Shown piece by piece: positions 36,201 to 43,999 of a stretch of 64,000 nt of DNA. This DNA comes from Glycomyces buryatensis (GTDB lineage: Bacteria; Actinomycetota; Actinomycetes; Mycobacteriales; Micromonosporaceae): assembly GCF_004912275.1 (NCBI RefSeq), contig NZ_STGY01000037.1:59140-123139 (forward strand), written 5' to 3'. The notes under the pieces were generated by a model that worked only from the letters and a program-made list of their open reading frames with translations, searched no databases and was not told where the DNA came from. A program made the translations under genes and the position numbers. Each line of letters starts with the position of its first letter. The stretch's first letter is position 1.

Positions 36201-36964
36201 CCGTGCTGCTGTGCGCAGACATCGGCAATACCAACACCGTGCTCGCGGTCTTCGAGGGTGAGAGCCTCAAGCACTCGTGGCGCATTCGCACCGACCCGCA
36301 CGCGACCGCCGACGAACTGGGCTTGACGTTCCGGGCGCTCCTCGACGGCGACGGCGTGAACCTGACCGGGATCGCGTTGTCCTCCACGGTCCCGCAACAG
36401 GGCGCCGAGGTCGCCAAGATGGCCCAGCGGTACTACCCGCACGCGCGATTGGTGGTGCTCGGCCCGGGAGTGCGGACCGGGGTCCGGCTGATGATCGACA
36501 ACCCGCGCGAGGCAGGCCCGGACCGGATCGCGAACACCTACGCGGCGTTCAACCTCTACGGTGGCCCGTGCATCACAGTGGACTTCGGAACGTCGACGAA
36601 CATCGACGTGATCTCGGAGACCGGCGACTTCCTGGGAGGCGCGTTCGCCCCGGGAATCGAGATCTCGATCGACGCCCTGGCCTCCCGCGCGGCCAACCTC
36701 CTCAAGATCCCACTGGTCAAGCCGCGCAGCGTGATCGGCAAGAACACCGTCGAGTGCCTCCAGTCGGGCATGGTCTACGGCACGGCCGCCCAAGTCGACG
36801 GCCTGGTCCGCCGCATCATGGCGGAGCTGGGCCAGGAGACGACAGCGGTGGTCGCCACCGGCGGCCTCGCCCCGGTCGTGATCGAACAGTGCGAAACGAT
36901 CACCCACTACGAGCCGAACCTGACCTTGCACGGCCTACGAATGATCTTCGACCGCAACGTCTGA
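36197..36964 (+). CDS. coaX: Type III pantothenate kinase
   Basis: This 255-residue ASKHA-fold kinase phosphorylates pantothenate, the first step of CoA synthesis, using the product of panC-panD in the same operon. Motifs are LLCADIGNTNTVLAVF (phosphate 1), GPDRIANTYAAF, ITVDFGTSTNIDVI (phosphate 2) and GGAFAPGIEISIDAL. The GTG start at 36197 overlaps the nadC stop; GTG 36203 is an alternative. It is the last gene of the cofactor operon. Confidence 0.95.
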   Translation: MTVLLCADIGNTNTVLAVFEGESLKHSWRIRTDPHATADELGLTFRALLDGDGVNLTGIALSSTVPQQGAEVAKMAQRYYPHARLVVLGPGVRTGVRLMIDNPREAGPDRIANTYAAFNLYGGPCITVDFGTSTNIDVISETGDFLGGAFAPGIEISIDALASRAANLLKIPLVKPRSVIGKNTVECLQSGMVYGTAAQVDGLVRRIMAELGQETTAVVATGGLAPVVIEQCETITHYEPNLTLHGLRMIFDRNV

Positions 36965-37123
36965 CCCGCTGTCTCCTGGACCTCGTTCAGGCGAGCCAGT
37001 TGCTTCATCGGTGGGCTTCTGCTCCCCTGCAACCCGATCGATGCGCCCGGATTGCGCCGAGAAGATCTGGCGCGCTGTTGATAACTTGTCGCAGAGGTCC
37101 TCTACCCCCTTGGGAGGCAGTCC

Positions 37124-37477
37124 ATGCTGGTTTTTGTGGAGAGCGCGCAGTTGCGCAGCGCGGCCCAGAAGATGAAGCAGTACTCCTCGGACGCGAAGAA
37201 TCTGCCGGACAAGATGGTGCGGGACGCAAGAGAGGCGGATCGCTCCAACCGGGGGTTCAAGTGCGCGGACGGTGCCGAGGAACTCGCCGAGAGCTTCGAG
37301 ACCCTATTGAGCCACTTCTCCAACTACCTGGGGGATGTGAGCACGCTCGTCGGCGACATCGCCGATAACTGGGACATGGCCGACGAGGAATGCGCGAACG
37401 ACTTCAAGACCTGGGCATGGGAGCTACGCCGCTTCAGGGTGCCGACCATTCCTGCTTGGCGGTCGGTGGGGAACTGA
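37124..37477 (+). CDS. WXG100/ESX-like small helical protein
   Basis: The 117-residue protein is predicted as two helices. It has an N-terminal AQLRSAAQKMKQYSSDAKNLP and a C-terminal half with LLSHFSNYLGDVSTLVGDIADNW, the general pattern of type VII secretion substrates or chaperones. A canonical WxG is not obvious. GGGAGG precedes the ATG. It is 4 bp upstream of the next gene, which does carry a WxG. The two may form a heterodimer, as ESX proteins do. Confidence 0.65.
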   Translation: MLVFVESAQLRSAAQKMKQYSSDAKNLPDKMVRDAREADRSNRGFKCADGAEELAESFETLLSHFSNYLGDVSTLVGDIADNWDMADEECANDFKTWAWELRRFRVPTIPAWRSVGN

Positions 37478-37481
37478 TCGG

Positions 37482-38012
37482 ATGCCGACGTTTCAGCAGG
37501 CGATCGACGCCGATCCGTCGCAATTCCTGACGCTCGGCGAGTCGGTGGTACAGGCCGTGGGGGAACTGACCGAGACAGGAGTCAAGTTCGCCGAGTCCGT
37601 TGCCGGCCTTGCCACCTCGTGGCAGGGCAACGACTACCAGGGTCTCGTGGGGCACGCAGGGGAGGTCGGGTCGGTAGTGGCCCGCAGTGATGCGGCGCTG
37701 TTGACGGCAGCGGCGGGCCTTGAGTCGATGGGCACGATCTTGGCGGCGACGCAGATGGCGTTGAAGACCACCAAGCAAGTGGCCGAGGGGATCGGCTACA
37801 TGGTCCTGCCGACGCCGATGGTGATCCTCGGCCCCGGCCAGTGGTCGCTGGTCTCATCAGCTGGTCCGGAAGCTCCTGCGATCCTGGCCGCGTACCAGGC
37901 CGGAGCGGCGGTGTTCACCGATGCTCTCGGCTCGATGTACACCACCCTGATCGACCAGGACACCGTCGCCTACGGGATGCTCCGTGCCGCCATCTCCCAG
38001 ATCCCCAAGTAA
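37482..38012 (+). CDS. WXG100-like N-terminal domain protein
   Basis: The 176-residue protein has a helical hairpin containing SWQGNDYQGLVGHAGEVGS (W-x-G about residue 47), typical of type VII secretion substrates. This is followed by an Ala/Gly-rich, weakly hydrophobic C-terminal half (about 100-176). In intact polymorphic toxins such a domain is fused to, or followed by, a toxin. Here no toxin domain follows, only a 39-codon frame and an immunity-like gene. Confidence 0.65.
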   Translation: MPTFQQAIDADPSQFLTLGESVVQAVGELTETGVKFAESVAGLATSWQGNDYQGLVGHAGEVGSVVARSDAALLTAAAGLESMGTILAATQMALKTTKQVAEGIGYMVLPTPMVILGPGQWSLVSSAGPEAPAILAAYQAGAAVFTDALGSMYTTLIDQDTVAYGMLRAAISQIPK

Positions 38013-38027
38013 CGGAAGGACCCCTCG

Positions 38028-38147
38028 ATGTCTCCTCCGAGCGAAGGCCCGTTCCCTGAAGTCGGCAATAGCCGCCGAAACTCCTCGAGTGGATCTGGAT
38101 TCTCTGCAAGCGGAAGGAAACTCCAGCTGTCTGTTGAGGACGATTGA
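38028..38147 (+). CDS. Small 39-residue frame, possible remnant
   Basis: ATG 38028 is preceded by a good GGAAGGA site. The product is Ser/Gly/Pro-rich (MSPPSEGPFPEVGNSRRNSS, then SGSGFSASGRK), reminiscent of a linker in a secreted toxin. It may be the start of a toxin gene lost by deletion, or a real small protein. It ends 3 bp before the next gene. Confidence 0.4.
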   Translation: MSPPSEGPFPEVGNSRRNSSSGSGFSASGRKLQLSVEDD

Positions 38148-38150
38148 CGG

Positions 38151-38636
38151 ATGGGACAGGAAGAGCTGATGGACACTTCGAAATTGATCAGGGTGCCTGA
38201 CGACGAATTGGATATGGATGGCAGTCAGCACTTCTGGTACGAGGGCCAACGGTTCACGGGCATCGGATTCGAAGAGAACCCCGACGGCGGCCGGGATGAG
38301 ATCAGCTACCACGATGGCTACCAGCACGGCCCTGCCCGAACGATGAGCGCTGAAGGTACCGTCCTGGAAGAGGACTGGTACTGCAACTCAATACGTAACG
38401 GCATATCGAGAATATTCCGCGCTGACGGATCGATAAGCAGAGCAACCGCGTATGACGGTGGGACCATCGTTTGGGGAGTCGTGTTCGACGAGGATGGTGA
38501 GACCGTCACGAAGACAACCGTGGTCGACCTCGATGAATCCAAACGAGGAAGAATCGACAAGGACCGAGAGATCTACGCTTTGCCACGCATCCCGCCACCC
38601 TCGGATGCACCCCACCTCAATCGCCATACGGCGTGA
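38151..38636 (+). CDS. YwqK/MORN-type immunity-like protein
   Basis: The 161-residue protein contains two to three MORN-like units (YEGQRFTGIGFEENPDGG, YHDGYQHGPARTMSAEGTVLEEDWYCNSIRNGISRIF) resembling YwqK-family antitoxin/immunity proteins. An internal ATG at 38169, preceded by GAAGAG, is an alternative start. The context behind WXG100-type genes supports an immunity role; the matching toxin is not found in the window. Confidence 0.65.
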   Translation: MGQEELMDTSKLIRVPDDELDMDGSQHFWYEGQRFTGIGFEENPDGGRDEISYHDGYQHGPARTMSAEGTVLEEDWYCNSIRNGISRIFRADGSISRATAYDGGTIVWGVVFDEDGETVTKTTVVDLDESKRGRIDKDREIYALPRIPPPSDAPHLNRHTA

Positions 38637-38730
38637 CCGACTGAGAAGTCGTTTCAGCCGAGACCGGCCGCAACACCCGAGCCACTGGCGGATCGAACTA
38701 GCCTGCGGTCGGCGGTGAGAGGATCACTCG

Positions 38731-39417
38731 ATGGCGATGATCAAGAGCAGTGGCGCCGAACCGATCCACTACGTGCGGTTCGAGTCGGTGCACCGGAATC
38801 AGCGGGGGTACTTCACCGGAGTGTTCGGTCTGGTCAACACTCTCGCCAAGCAGGGGAGACTGACCGACGAGCAGGAGTCGTTCCGCCGCAGCAACAACGA
38901 CTGGTACAACGAGGCGTACCTCAGCCCGTCGACGGTGGACCCGACGGTCTACGACCACGAGGTGAACCCCGGGGCCGCGGCCTGGTTCAAACCCTCGGCA
39001 ACGCATCTCATCGAGCGGGTGCCCGGCTACCTGGAGATCTTGACCGCCCACGGTGTCGAGTTCCGAACCGTCCGTTCTGCCGCTCCCGGTCGAGTGATCT
39101 ATGAGGACGAAGTACAGGTCGTGGTCGTGCCGCGTGGACGGGAGAGCGAGATGGAGAACGTCCGGTATTACTTCAAGGTGAGTGAGGTATACACCCGGTC
39201 GAACCCTGGGGCCGTCATGCGGCGTTATGAGGTCAACGGGATCACCTACGACGAGGTCTACCGCTTCAACGGTCAAGGTTGGTCCCCGACCGAATTCTTC
39301 CAGTTGTATCGGCTGGGGCACAACGATGATGACTACATTGAAGTGCCCCAGGAAGAGGCCGAGGAGGCGATCGAGGCCAAGCTCCGCCGGGGTACCGGCC
39401 GCAAGGCTGTTTCCTAG
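38731..39417 (+). CDS. Conserved hypothetical protein
   Basis: The 228-residue protein has a conserved-looking first half (IHYVRFESVHRNQRGYFTGVFGL, then FRRSNNDWYNEAYLSPSTVDP, then AAWFKPSATHLIERVPGYLEIL). This pattern is recalled from uncharacterised actinomycete proteins. The second half is Tyr- and acid-rich and ends in a basic tail. No catalytic motif is evident. GAGAGG lies upstream of the ATG. It may be another immunity-like gene of this accessory region, which is inference from context. Confidence 0.7.
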   Translation: MAMIKSSGAEPIHYVRFESVHRNQRGYFTGVFGLVNTLAKQGRLTDEQESFRRSNNDWYNEAYLSPSTVDPTVYDHEVNPGAAAWFKPSATHLIERVPGYLEILTAHGVEFRTVRSAAPGRVIYEDEVQVVVVPRGRESEMENVRYYFKVSEVYTRSNPGAVMRRYEVNGITYDEVYRFNGQGWSPTEFFQLYRLGHNDDDYIEVPQEEAEEAIEAKLRRGTGRKAVS

Positions 39418-39478
39418 CGAGGGATCGCCGCGGCCGCGGTCATGTTCGGGCTTGTGCGTGGGAACACCGTCCCGGCCT

Positions 39479-39484
39479 TAGCCT
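39479..39484 (+). promoter_or_regulatory. -10 element for leaderless VOC gene
   Basis: TAGCCT is 6 nt before ATG 39491. Confidence 0.6.
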
Positions 39485-39490
39485 GGGGCG

Positions 39491-39892
39491 ATGAACACTC
39501 CGAGACTCACGCTCAACTCGATCACGATCACCGCTCCGGACCCGCGGGCCTTGGCCGAGTTCTACGGGCTGCTGCTGGGTCGGCCGGTGAACCGCTCCGA
39601 AGGGCCTGGACCGGGCGAACCGCCGCAAGGTGGATTCGCACAGGTCCACGCCTCTGAAGGTGACGGGCCGACCCTGAACTTCGAGTATGAACGCCACTGG
39701 CAGTGCCCCGTATGGCCCGCCGTACCGGGCCGGACGCACGCGACCCAGCATCTCGACATCTGGGTCGAGGACTTGGACGCCGCCGTTGAACACGCGATCA
39801 GCGTGGGCGCGACCCTGGCAGAGGAGCAACCACAGGAGACCGTCCGGGTCCTCTTCGACCCGTCCGGCCACCCGTTCTGCCTGTTCCTCTAG
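39491..39892 (+). CDS. VOC (glyoxalase/bleomycin-resistance-like) family protein
   Basis: The 133-residue protein has the paired beta-alpha-beta-beta-beta modules of the VOC superfamily: LNSITITAPDPRALAEFYGLLLG at the start, HLDIWVEDLDAAVEHAISVGATL in the middle and VLFDPSGHPFCLFL at the end. Metal ligand positions are partly present (His in QHLDI). Function cannot be assigned; many actinomycete copies are resistance or small dioxygenase-like proteins. Confidence 0.85.
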   Translation: MNTPRLTLNSITITAPDPRALAEFYGLLLGRPVNRSEGPGPGEPPQGGFAQVHASEGDGPTLNFEYERHWQCPVWPAVPGRTHATQHLDIWVEDLDAAVEHAISVGATLAEEQPQETVRVLFDPSGHPFCLFL

Positions 39893-40191
39893 CTGAAAAA
39901 TCAAACTAGACGCTCTTGCATGCGAACGCGTGTCGCACTTTCGTGCTCACGAATTCCTGTGTCGGCCTGGATGGACGTGCGAGGAGCATGTCCTTGAGCC
40001 ACAACTGAAGGGGCCGTGACTTGCTCTATCGGTCGTCTGTGCAGGTGAGCGAGGAACGGTCATCGCAGACGGATCCAGGATCTCAGAGTGGATGATCGGC
40101 TCCACCAAGATCAATCTTCAGTGGTCTATCTCGGTAACCCGAGCCCGGAGCGATGCTGGCATCATGAGAGGCAGTCATTCTCGCGATCGGA
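39893..40191. other. Intergenic region before the EACC1/caspase module
   Basis: About 300 bp, with AT-richer patches just after the VOC gene (around 39895-39915) and at 40095-40135. These probably hold the promoter of the conflict module. No repeat, RNA gene or convincing frame was found. Confidence 0.4.
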
Positions 40192-40524
40192 GTGCCTTTG
40201 CCGCAATTCACCATCGCCGTCGACGGCAAGCCCGGTGACGCAAGCGACCTGTATCAAGTCCTCACCTCGACCCGACTGCCCCTTGGGGTTGCGCTCGAAC
40301 CGGTCTCCGAACGTGATGGCACCCTCAGCACGGCCGACACCATCATCGCCGCAGTCTCGACGCTCGCCGCTCTGGGAAGCCTGACCCTCCAGATCTGTCA
40401 ATGGAAGGCAGTGGCCAAGGTAGTGGTCCATCTCGAATGCCCCGACGGCACCCGCGTCATCCTCGAAAACCCTGAGCCTGAGACGATCCGGCACATCTGG
40501 GAACTGAGCCAACGGCAAAGGTGA
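40192..40524 (+). CDS. Effector-associated constant component 1 (EACC1) protein
   Basis: The 110-residue protein has a short beta-alpha N-terminal unit (DLYQVLTSTRLPLGVALEPV), a hydrophobic helix (about 48-67, TADTIIAAVSTLAALGSLTL), then VAKVVVHLECPDGTRVILENPEPETIRHIWEL. This is the layout of EACC1, described as a constant partner of caspase-like effectors in multi-component bacterial conflict systems. The start is GTG 40192. It is directly followed (27 bp) by the caspase/NB-ARC gene, as expected. Its exact role is not known; a membrane or signalling adaptor is inferred. Confidence 0.8.
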   Translation: MPLPQFTIAVDGKPGDASDLYQVLTSTRLPLGVALEPVSERDGTLSTADTIIAAVSTLAALGSLTLQICQWKAVAKVVVHLECPDGTRVILENPEPETIRHIWELSQRQR

Positions 40525-40551
40525 CAGGAGAACGAGGAGCATAGCCCGCCC

Positions 40552-43146
40552 ATGGCCCCACTCGCCACACCCGACCCTCACCGGTCGCGAGCGGTCCTGA
40601 TCGGAGTCTCGGAGTACGCCGCCTCCGGCCTCCACGATTACCCCGCCATGGCCGCGGGTGCGCGCGAACTGGCGCGCCTGCTCCAGAGTGAGGACGTCTG
40701 GGGTCTTCCAAAGGAGCACTGCCGCACCTTGATCGGTGCCGAGGCGACGCAGGCGAACATCAGCCGTGAGCTCGCCGCGGCGTCCGAAGCGGCCGAGGAC
40801 GCGCTACTGGTCTACTTCGGTGGGCACGGCGAACTCGACCGCCACGGTCCCCGCACCCGGCTGCTCCTGGCCGCCAGCGACGACCAGTTCCCCAACCTGC
40901 TCAACTGGCGGGATTTCGACTGGCTTCGCGGCCATCTGCGCCACGGCGCCCACCCGGCTAAGCACCGGATCCTGTTCCTGGACACCTGCCACAGCGGTGA
41001 GGCCATGAACCAGGGAGTGCTCGGAGGAGACGGCGGTGAGACTTGGGACGAGGAGGACCGCACCGACCTGTCGACGCTCTTCACCGCCTGTGAAAAATTC
41101 GAGAAGGCCGAGGTGCCCGCCGACCCTGGGCAGGGACGGTACTCGAAGTTCGTCGCAGCGCTGCTCGACATGCTGGGCAACGGCATCGACGGACTCCAAG
41201 GCACGCTCACCCCCGAGGACCTGTACGACGGGATGAAGTCCCGCATCGGTGGCGCACAGACGCCCCGGCTGCTTTGCGCGGACGGGGCCGGCCAGTCGCC
41301 GCTGTTCAAGAACCGGCGGGGAAGTGGGCCGGCTCACGAATCGGCCGGACCGTCCGGGAGATCCACGATGCCGCTCCCGCAGGGCGACATGATCGGCAGG
41401 GACTCCGAAGTCGGAAATCTGGTGAGGGGCGCACGCCAGGCGGCGGGCGGCGAGGATCCGTTCATAGCGGTGGTGCATGGCAGAGGCGGATCGGGCAAGT
41501 CGGCGATTGTGCTGCGCGCGGCCACCGAACTCCGGGTGGACTTCTCCGAATGGCGGATCTACCTCAACTTGCACACTTGGACGCCAGGGCAGCCGAAACG
41601 CAGTCCGGAGCAGCTGTTGGAGGACCTGCTGGTCGAGGTCGGGCACACCAGGATCGAGCCCGACCTGGCCGGCCGCGTCAGCCGTTGGCGCCGCTGGCTC
41701 GCGGACCATCAAGCGCTAATCGTATTGGACGACGTCGCCGACACCGACCAGGTAGAACTGGCCCTGCCCCCGGCCGGTTCCCGATGCGCGCTGCTCATCA
41801 CCAGCCGTAATGCCTTGGGCGGCATCAGCGCCGACCGGTCTGTCGAGGCCGTCCCTCTCAACGAGGCCGATGGGATCGCGCTGCTTCGCCGCGGTACGGA
41901 CGAACCGCTCGACGAGAGCATCCTGGTCCGGTTGGGCGGTCTCGTCGGCTGGAGTCCGAAGGCGGTCGACGGCCTGTCGCGCCAGTTGGCCCATGTCCGC
42001 CCCGACCTGCTAGTCCAGAGCATTGAACGCTCGGGCAGCCCCGTGCTGGAGGCGGTCTACCGCGACGCACTCGCGCAGCTCGGCTCGAACGCGCTGCACC
42101 GCACCGCCATCGCCTGTGGGGTCCATCCTGGTCCCGACTTCGACGCTGGATCGATAGCGGCCATCACTGATTCGGACGAAGCCTTGATCGCCGATGAGCT
42201 GCATCGGCTGATCCAAGCGCTGCCGCACTACCGCTTCCGACTGCACGACGAGGATGCCGCACTCGCCTCTGTTCTCGCCGCCGATTCGTACGGCGATGAC
42301 CTGCGAGGAGTACGGGCACGGTTCTTCGTGTGGATGGCGGGACGAGTCCATGCCGCAGTGAGGGAGATCTGGGGCGAGGACGCGACGGAGGCGTTTGCCA
42401 AGGAGACACCTGGTCTCGAATTCACAGGCCCTGGTGAGGCCGTCAAGTGGCTGAACGATGCGAGCGAAGAGATGATCTCGGGGACTCTCGCGGCCATCTC
42501 CGCCGCTCATCCCGTCGCGGCAACACTCGCCGCCGAGTCCGGAAGATGCCTCGTGCTTCTGAATCGACTCGACGATGCGGAGACCGTGGCCACCCGCTTG
42601 AACGACTTGCCGAATGCTCGCGGGGCGCTTACATCGAGTCTCAGTCTCGGAAGGGTCGCCTTCTCTAGAGAGCAATGGACCACCGCATCGAAGTGCTTTC
42701 AGGATGCACTTCGGCTATCCCGCACCGCCGGTGACCATATTGCCCAAGCAGATGCCCTCCTGAGACTGGGTGATGTCGCGCGGATGCTAGAGCAGCGGAG
42801 TGATGTCAGGCGGCACTACAATGCGGCGCTGGACCTGGCCCGCGCCACCGGTGACCGCATTGCTCAGACCGCCGCCCTCCTGAGACTAGGTGAGATCGCG
42901 CGGATGCGGGAACAGTGGGGCGCTGCCGAGGGGCACTACAACGCGGCGCTGGACCTGGCCCGCACCACCGGAGCCTGTTTTGCCCAAGCCGACGCCCTTC
43001 TGGGTTTGGGGCTGGCCGGTTGGGCGAACCCGCGTCGGCGATACGAGGATGCACGGATGCAGTTTCTGGAAGCCCGTGACTTGTACCGTGACTTGGGATT
43101 GAGCCGATTTGTAGAATTTTGTCAATCGTTCATAGCCAAATGCTGA
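40552..43146 (+). CDS. Caspase/NB-ARC/TPR conflict-system protein
   Basis: The 864-residue protein has three parts. Residues 10-255 are a C14 caspase-like protease with catalytic His92 in VYFGGHGE and Cys146 in FLDTCHSGEA. Residues about 277-560 are an NB-ARC (STAND) NTPase with Walker A HGRGGSGKSA (309-318), Walker B ALIVLDDVAD (388-397) and LLITSRN. Residues about 630-855 are TPR repeats, two of which are near-identical (YNAALDLAR with RIAQTAALLRLGEIARMREQ). The TPRs probably sense an invader signal and the protease is the suicide effector. Paired with EACC1 upstream. Confidence 0.92.
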   Translation: MAPLATPDPHRSRAVLIGVSEYAASGLHDYPAMAAGARELARLLQSEDVWGLPKEHCRTLIGAEATQANISRELAAASEAAEDALLVYFGGHGELDRHGPRTRLLLAASDDQFPNLLNWRDFDWLRGHLRHGAHPAKHRILFLDTCHSGEAMNQGVLGGDGGETWDEEDRTDLSTLFTACEKFEKAEVPADPGQGRYSKFVAALLDMLGNGIDGLQGTLTPEDLYDGMKSRIGGAQTPRLLCADGAGQSPLFKNRRGSGPAHESAGPSGRSTMPLPQGDMIGRDSEVGNLVRGARQAAGGEDPFIAVVHGRGGSGKSAIVLRAATELRVDFSEWRIYLNLHTWTPGQPKRSPEQLLEDLLVEVGHTRIEPDLAGRVSRWRRWLADHQALIVLDDVADTDQVELALPPAGSRCALLITSRNALGGISADRSVEAVPLNEADGIALLRRGTDEPLDESILVRLGGLVGWSPKAVDGLSRQLAHVRPDLLVQSIERSGSPVLEAVYRDALAQLGSNALHRTAIACGVHPGPDFDAGSIAAITDSDEALIADELHRLIQALPHYRFRLHDEDAALASVLAADSYGDDLRGVRARFFVWMAGRVHAAVREIWGEDATEAFAKETPGLEFTGPGEAVKWLNDASEEMISGTLAAISAAHPVAATLAAESGRCLVLLNRLDDAETVATRLNDLPNARGALTSSLSLGRVAFSREQWTTASKCFQDALRLSRTAGDHIAQADALLRLGDVARMLEQRSDVRRHYNAALDLARATGDRIAQTAALLRLGEIARMREQWGAAEGHYNAALDLARTTGACFAQADALLGLGLAGWANPRRRYEDARMQFLEARDLYRDLGLSRFVEFCQSFIAKC

Positions 43147-43259
43147 CGCGCAATGTCTGAAGCGTTTGGTAGGGGCCGGGTACGGCGGCTGGTTGCGCTC
43201 GTGACCTTGGGGACGCGTGAGCCTCGTCCGTGCATGCCGCCGCACCCGGTTCGGGAAGG

Positions 43260-43499
43260 TCAGGACCTCCTTTCCTGGTTCCGACTCGGCGGCTCGGTGC
43301 GGCGCGGGGTGAAGCGGCGCAGCCATTGCGGGCCGCGTCCGACGGGGCGGAACTCGCGGATCACGTTGTGGTCGAGGCAGTTCCAGTAGCACGCGACGGC
43401 GAGCTGGACAATGCGGTCGGCGCGGTGGTTCTCTGCCGCCCAGCCGGGCCTGTCGGACAGGACCGCGTAGCGCGTTTGGATCTGGTTCAGCCCTCGCAT
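43260..43499 (-). CDS. Hypothetical small protein
   Basis: The 79-residue frame (ATG 43499) overlaps the end of the upstream minus-strand gene by 13 bp. It begins MRGLNQIQTRYAVLSDRPGW, has a middle VQLAVACYWNCLDHNVIREF and a basic C-terminus. The overlap with its neighbours suggests a coupled gene, but no family is recognised. Confidence 0.5.
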   Translation of the reverse strand: MRGLNQIQTRYAVLSDRPGWAAENHRADRIVQLAVACYWNCLDHNVIREFRPVGRGPQWLRRFTPRRTEPPSRNQERRS

Positions 43500-43999
43500 T
43501 GACGGTAGACGCGTGACTCAGGTGGGTTGGACGGTGCCGCTTCGCGGTGGTCGGCGGTGGCGGCCCAGATGCGGACGGCTTCGGCGACGATCGCATCCCG
43601 ATGAACCTCTGCCCATGCACCGCACAGGGGCTCGCACACGCGGAGCTCGGGTGTGGTGGTGGCGAGTCCTATGACCGAGCCGAGCGCGACGGGTCGGATC
43701 GGGTCGGGCGCGGCGACTCGATCCATATTGGATGACGATGGGACGACCCCGGCGCCGGAACCAGAATCGGCGGCGAGCTTGCGGCGGTGTCCCGGTTCGG
43801 GGCCCGGACCGGAACCGAGCGCCGGGCCAGCGCCGTGCGCGGGGCCCGGCCCCGGGCCGAGCGGAGGCCCATCTCCTGGTTCGGCATTGAATGGGTTGCC
43901 GCAGAAGGTGATCCGCAGCCGGGTCTGGTGCGCCAGGCCTTCGAAGCGGAGGGGGCGGCCGTCGATGAAGGCGGTGCCGAGGTAACCGGTGTAGTCCAT
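43487..43999 (-). CDS. Hypothetical protein with Gly/Pro-rich linker
   Basis: The 170-residue protein starts at ATG 43999, which shares one base with the upstream stop codon (TGATG). It begins MDYTGYLGTAFIDGRPLRF and has a low-complexity stretch of Gly/Pro dipeptides (about 50-75, GPGPGPAHGAGPALGSGPG). The C-terminal half has ATTTPELRVCEPLCGAWAEV and a helical VAEAVRIWAATADHR. No family is recognised. Confidence 0.6.
   Translation of the reverse strand: MDYTGYLGTAFIDGRPLRFEGLAHQTRLRITFCGNPFNAEPGDGPPLGPGPGPAHGAGPALGSGPGPEPGHRRKLAADSGSGAGVVPSSSNMDRVAAPDPIRPVALGSVIGLATTTPELRVCEPLCGAWAEVHRDAIVAEAVRIWAATADHREAAPSNPPESRVYRQCEG

Noticed and set aside
40095..40190. Riboswitch or leader RNA before the EACC1 gene
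   Set aside because: Some pairing (for example CTCGGTAACCCGAG) can be drawn, but it is short and matches no known riboswitch.
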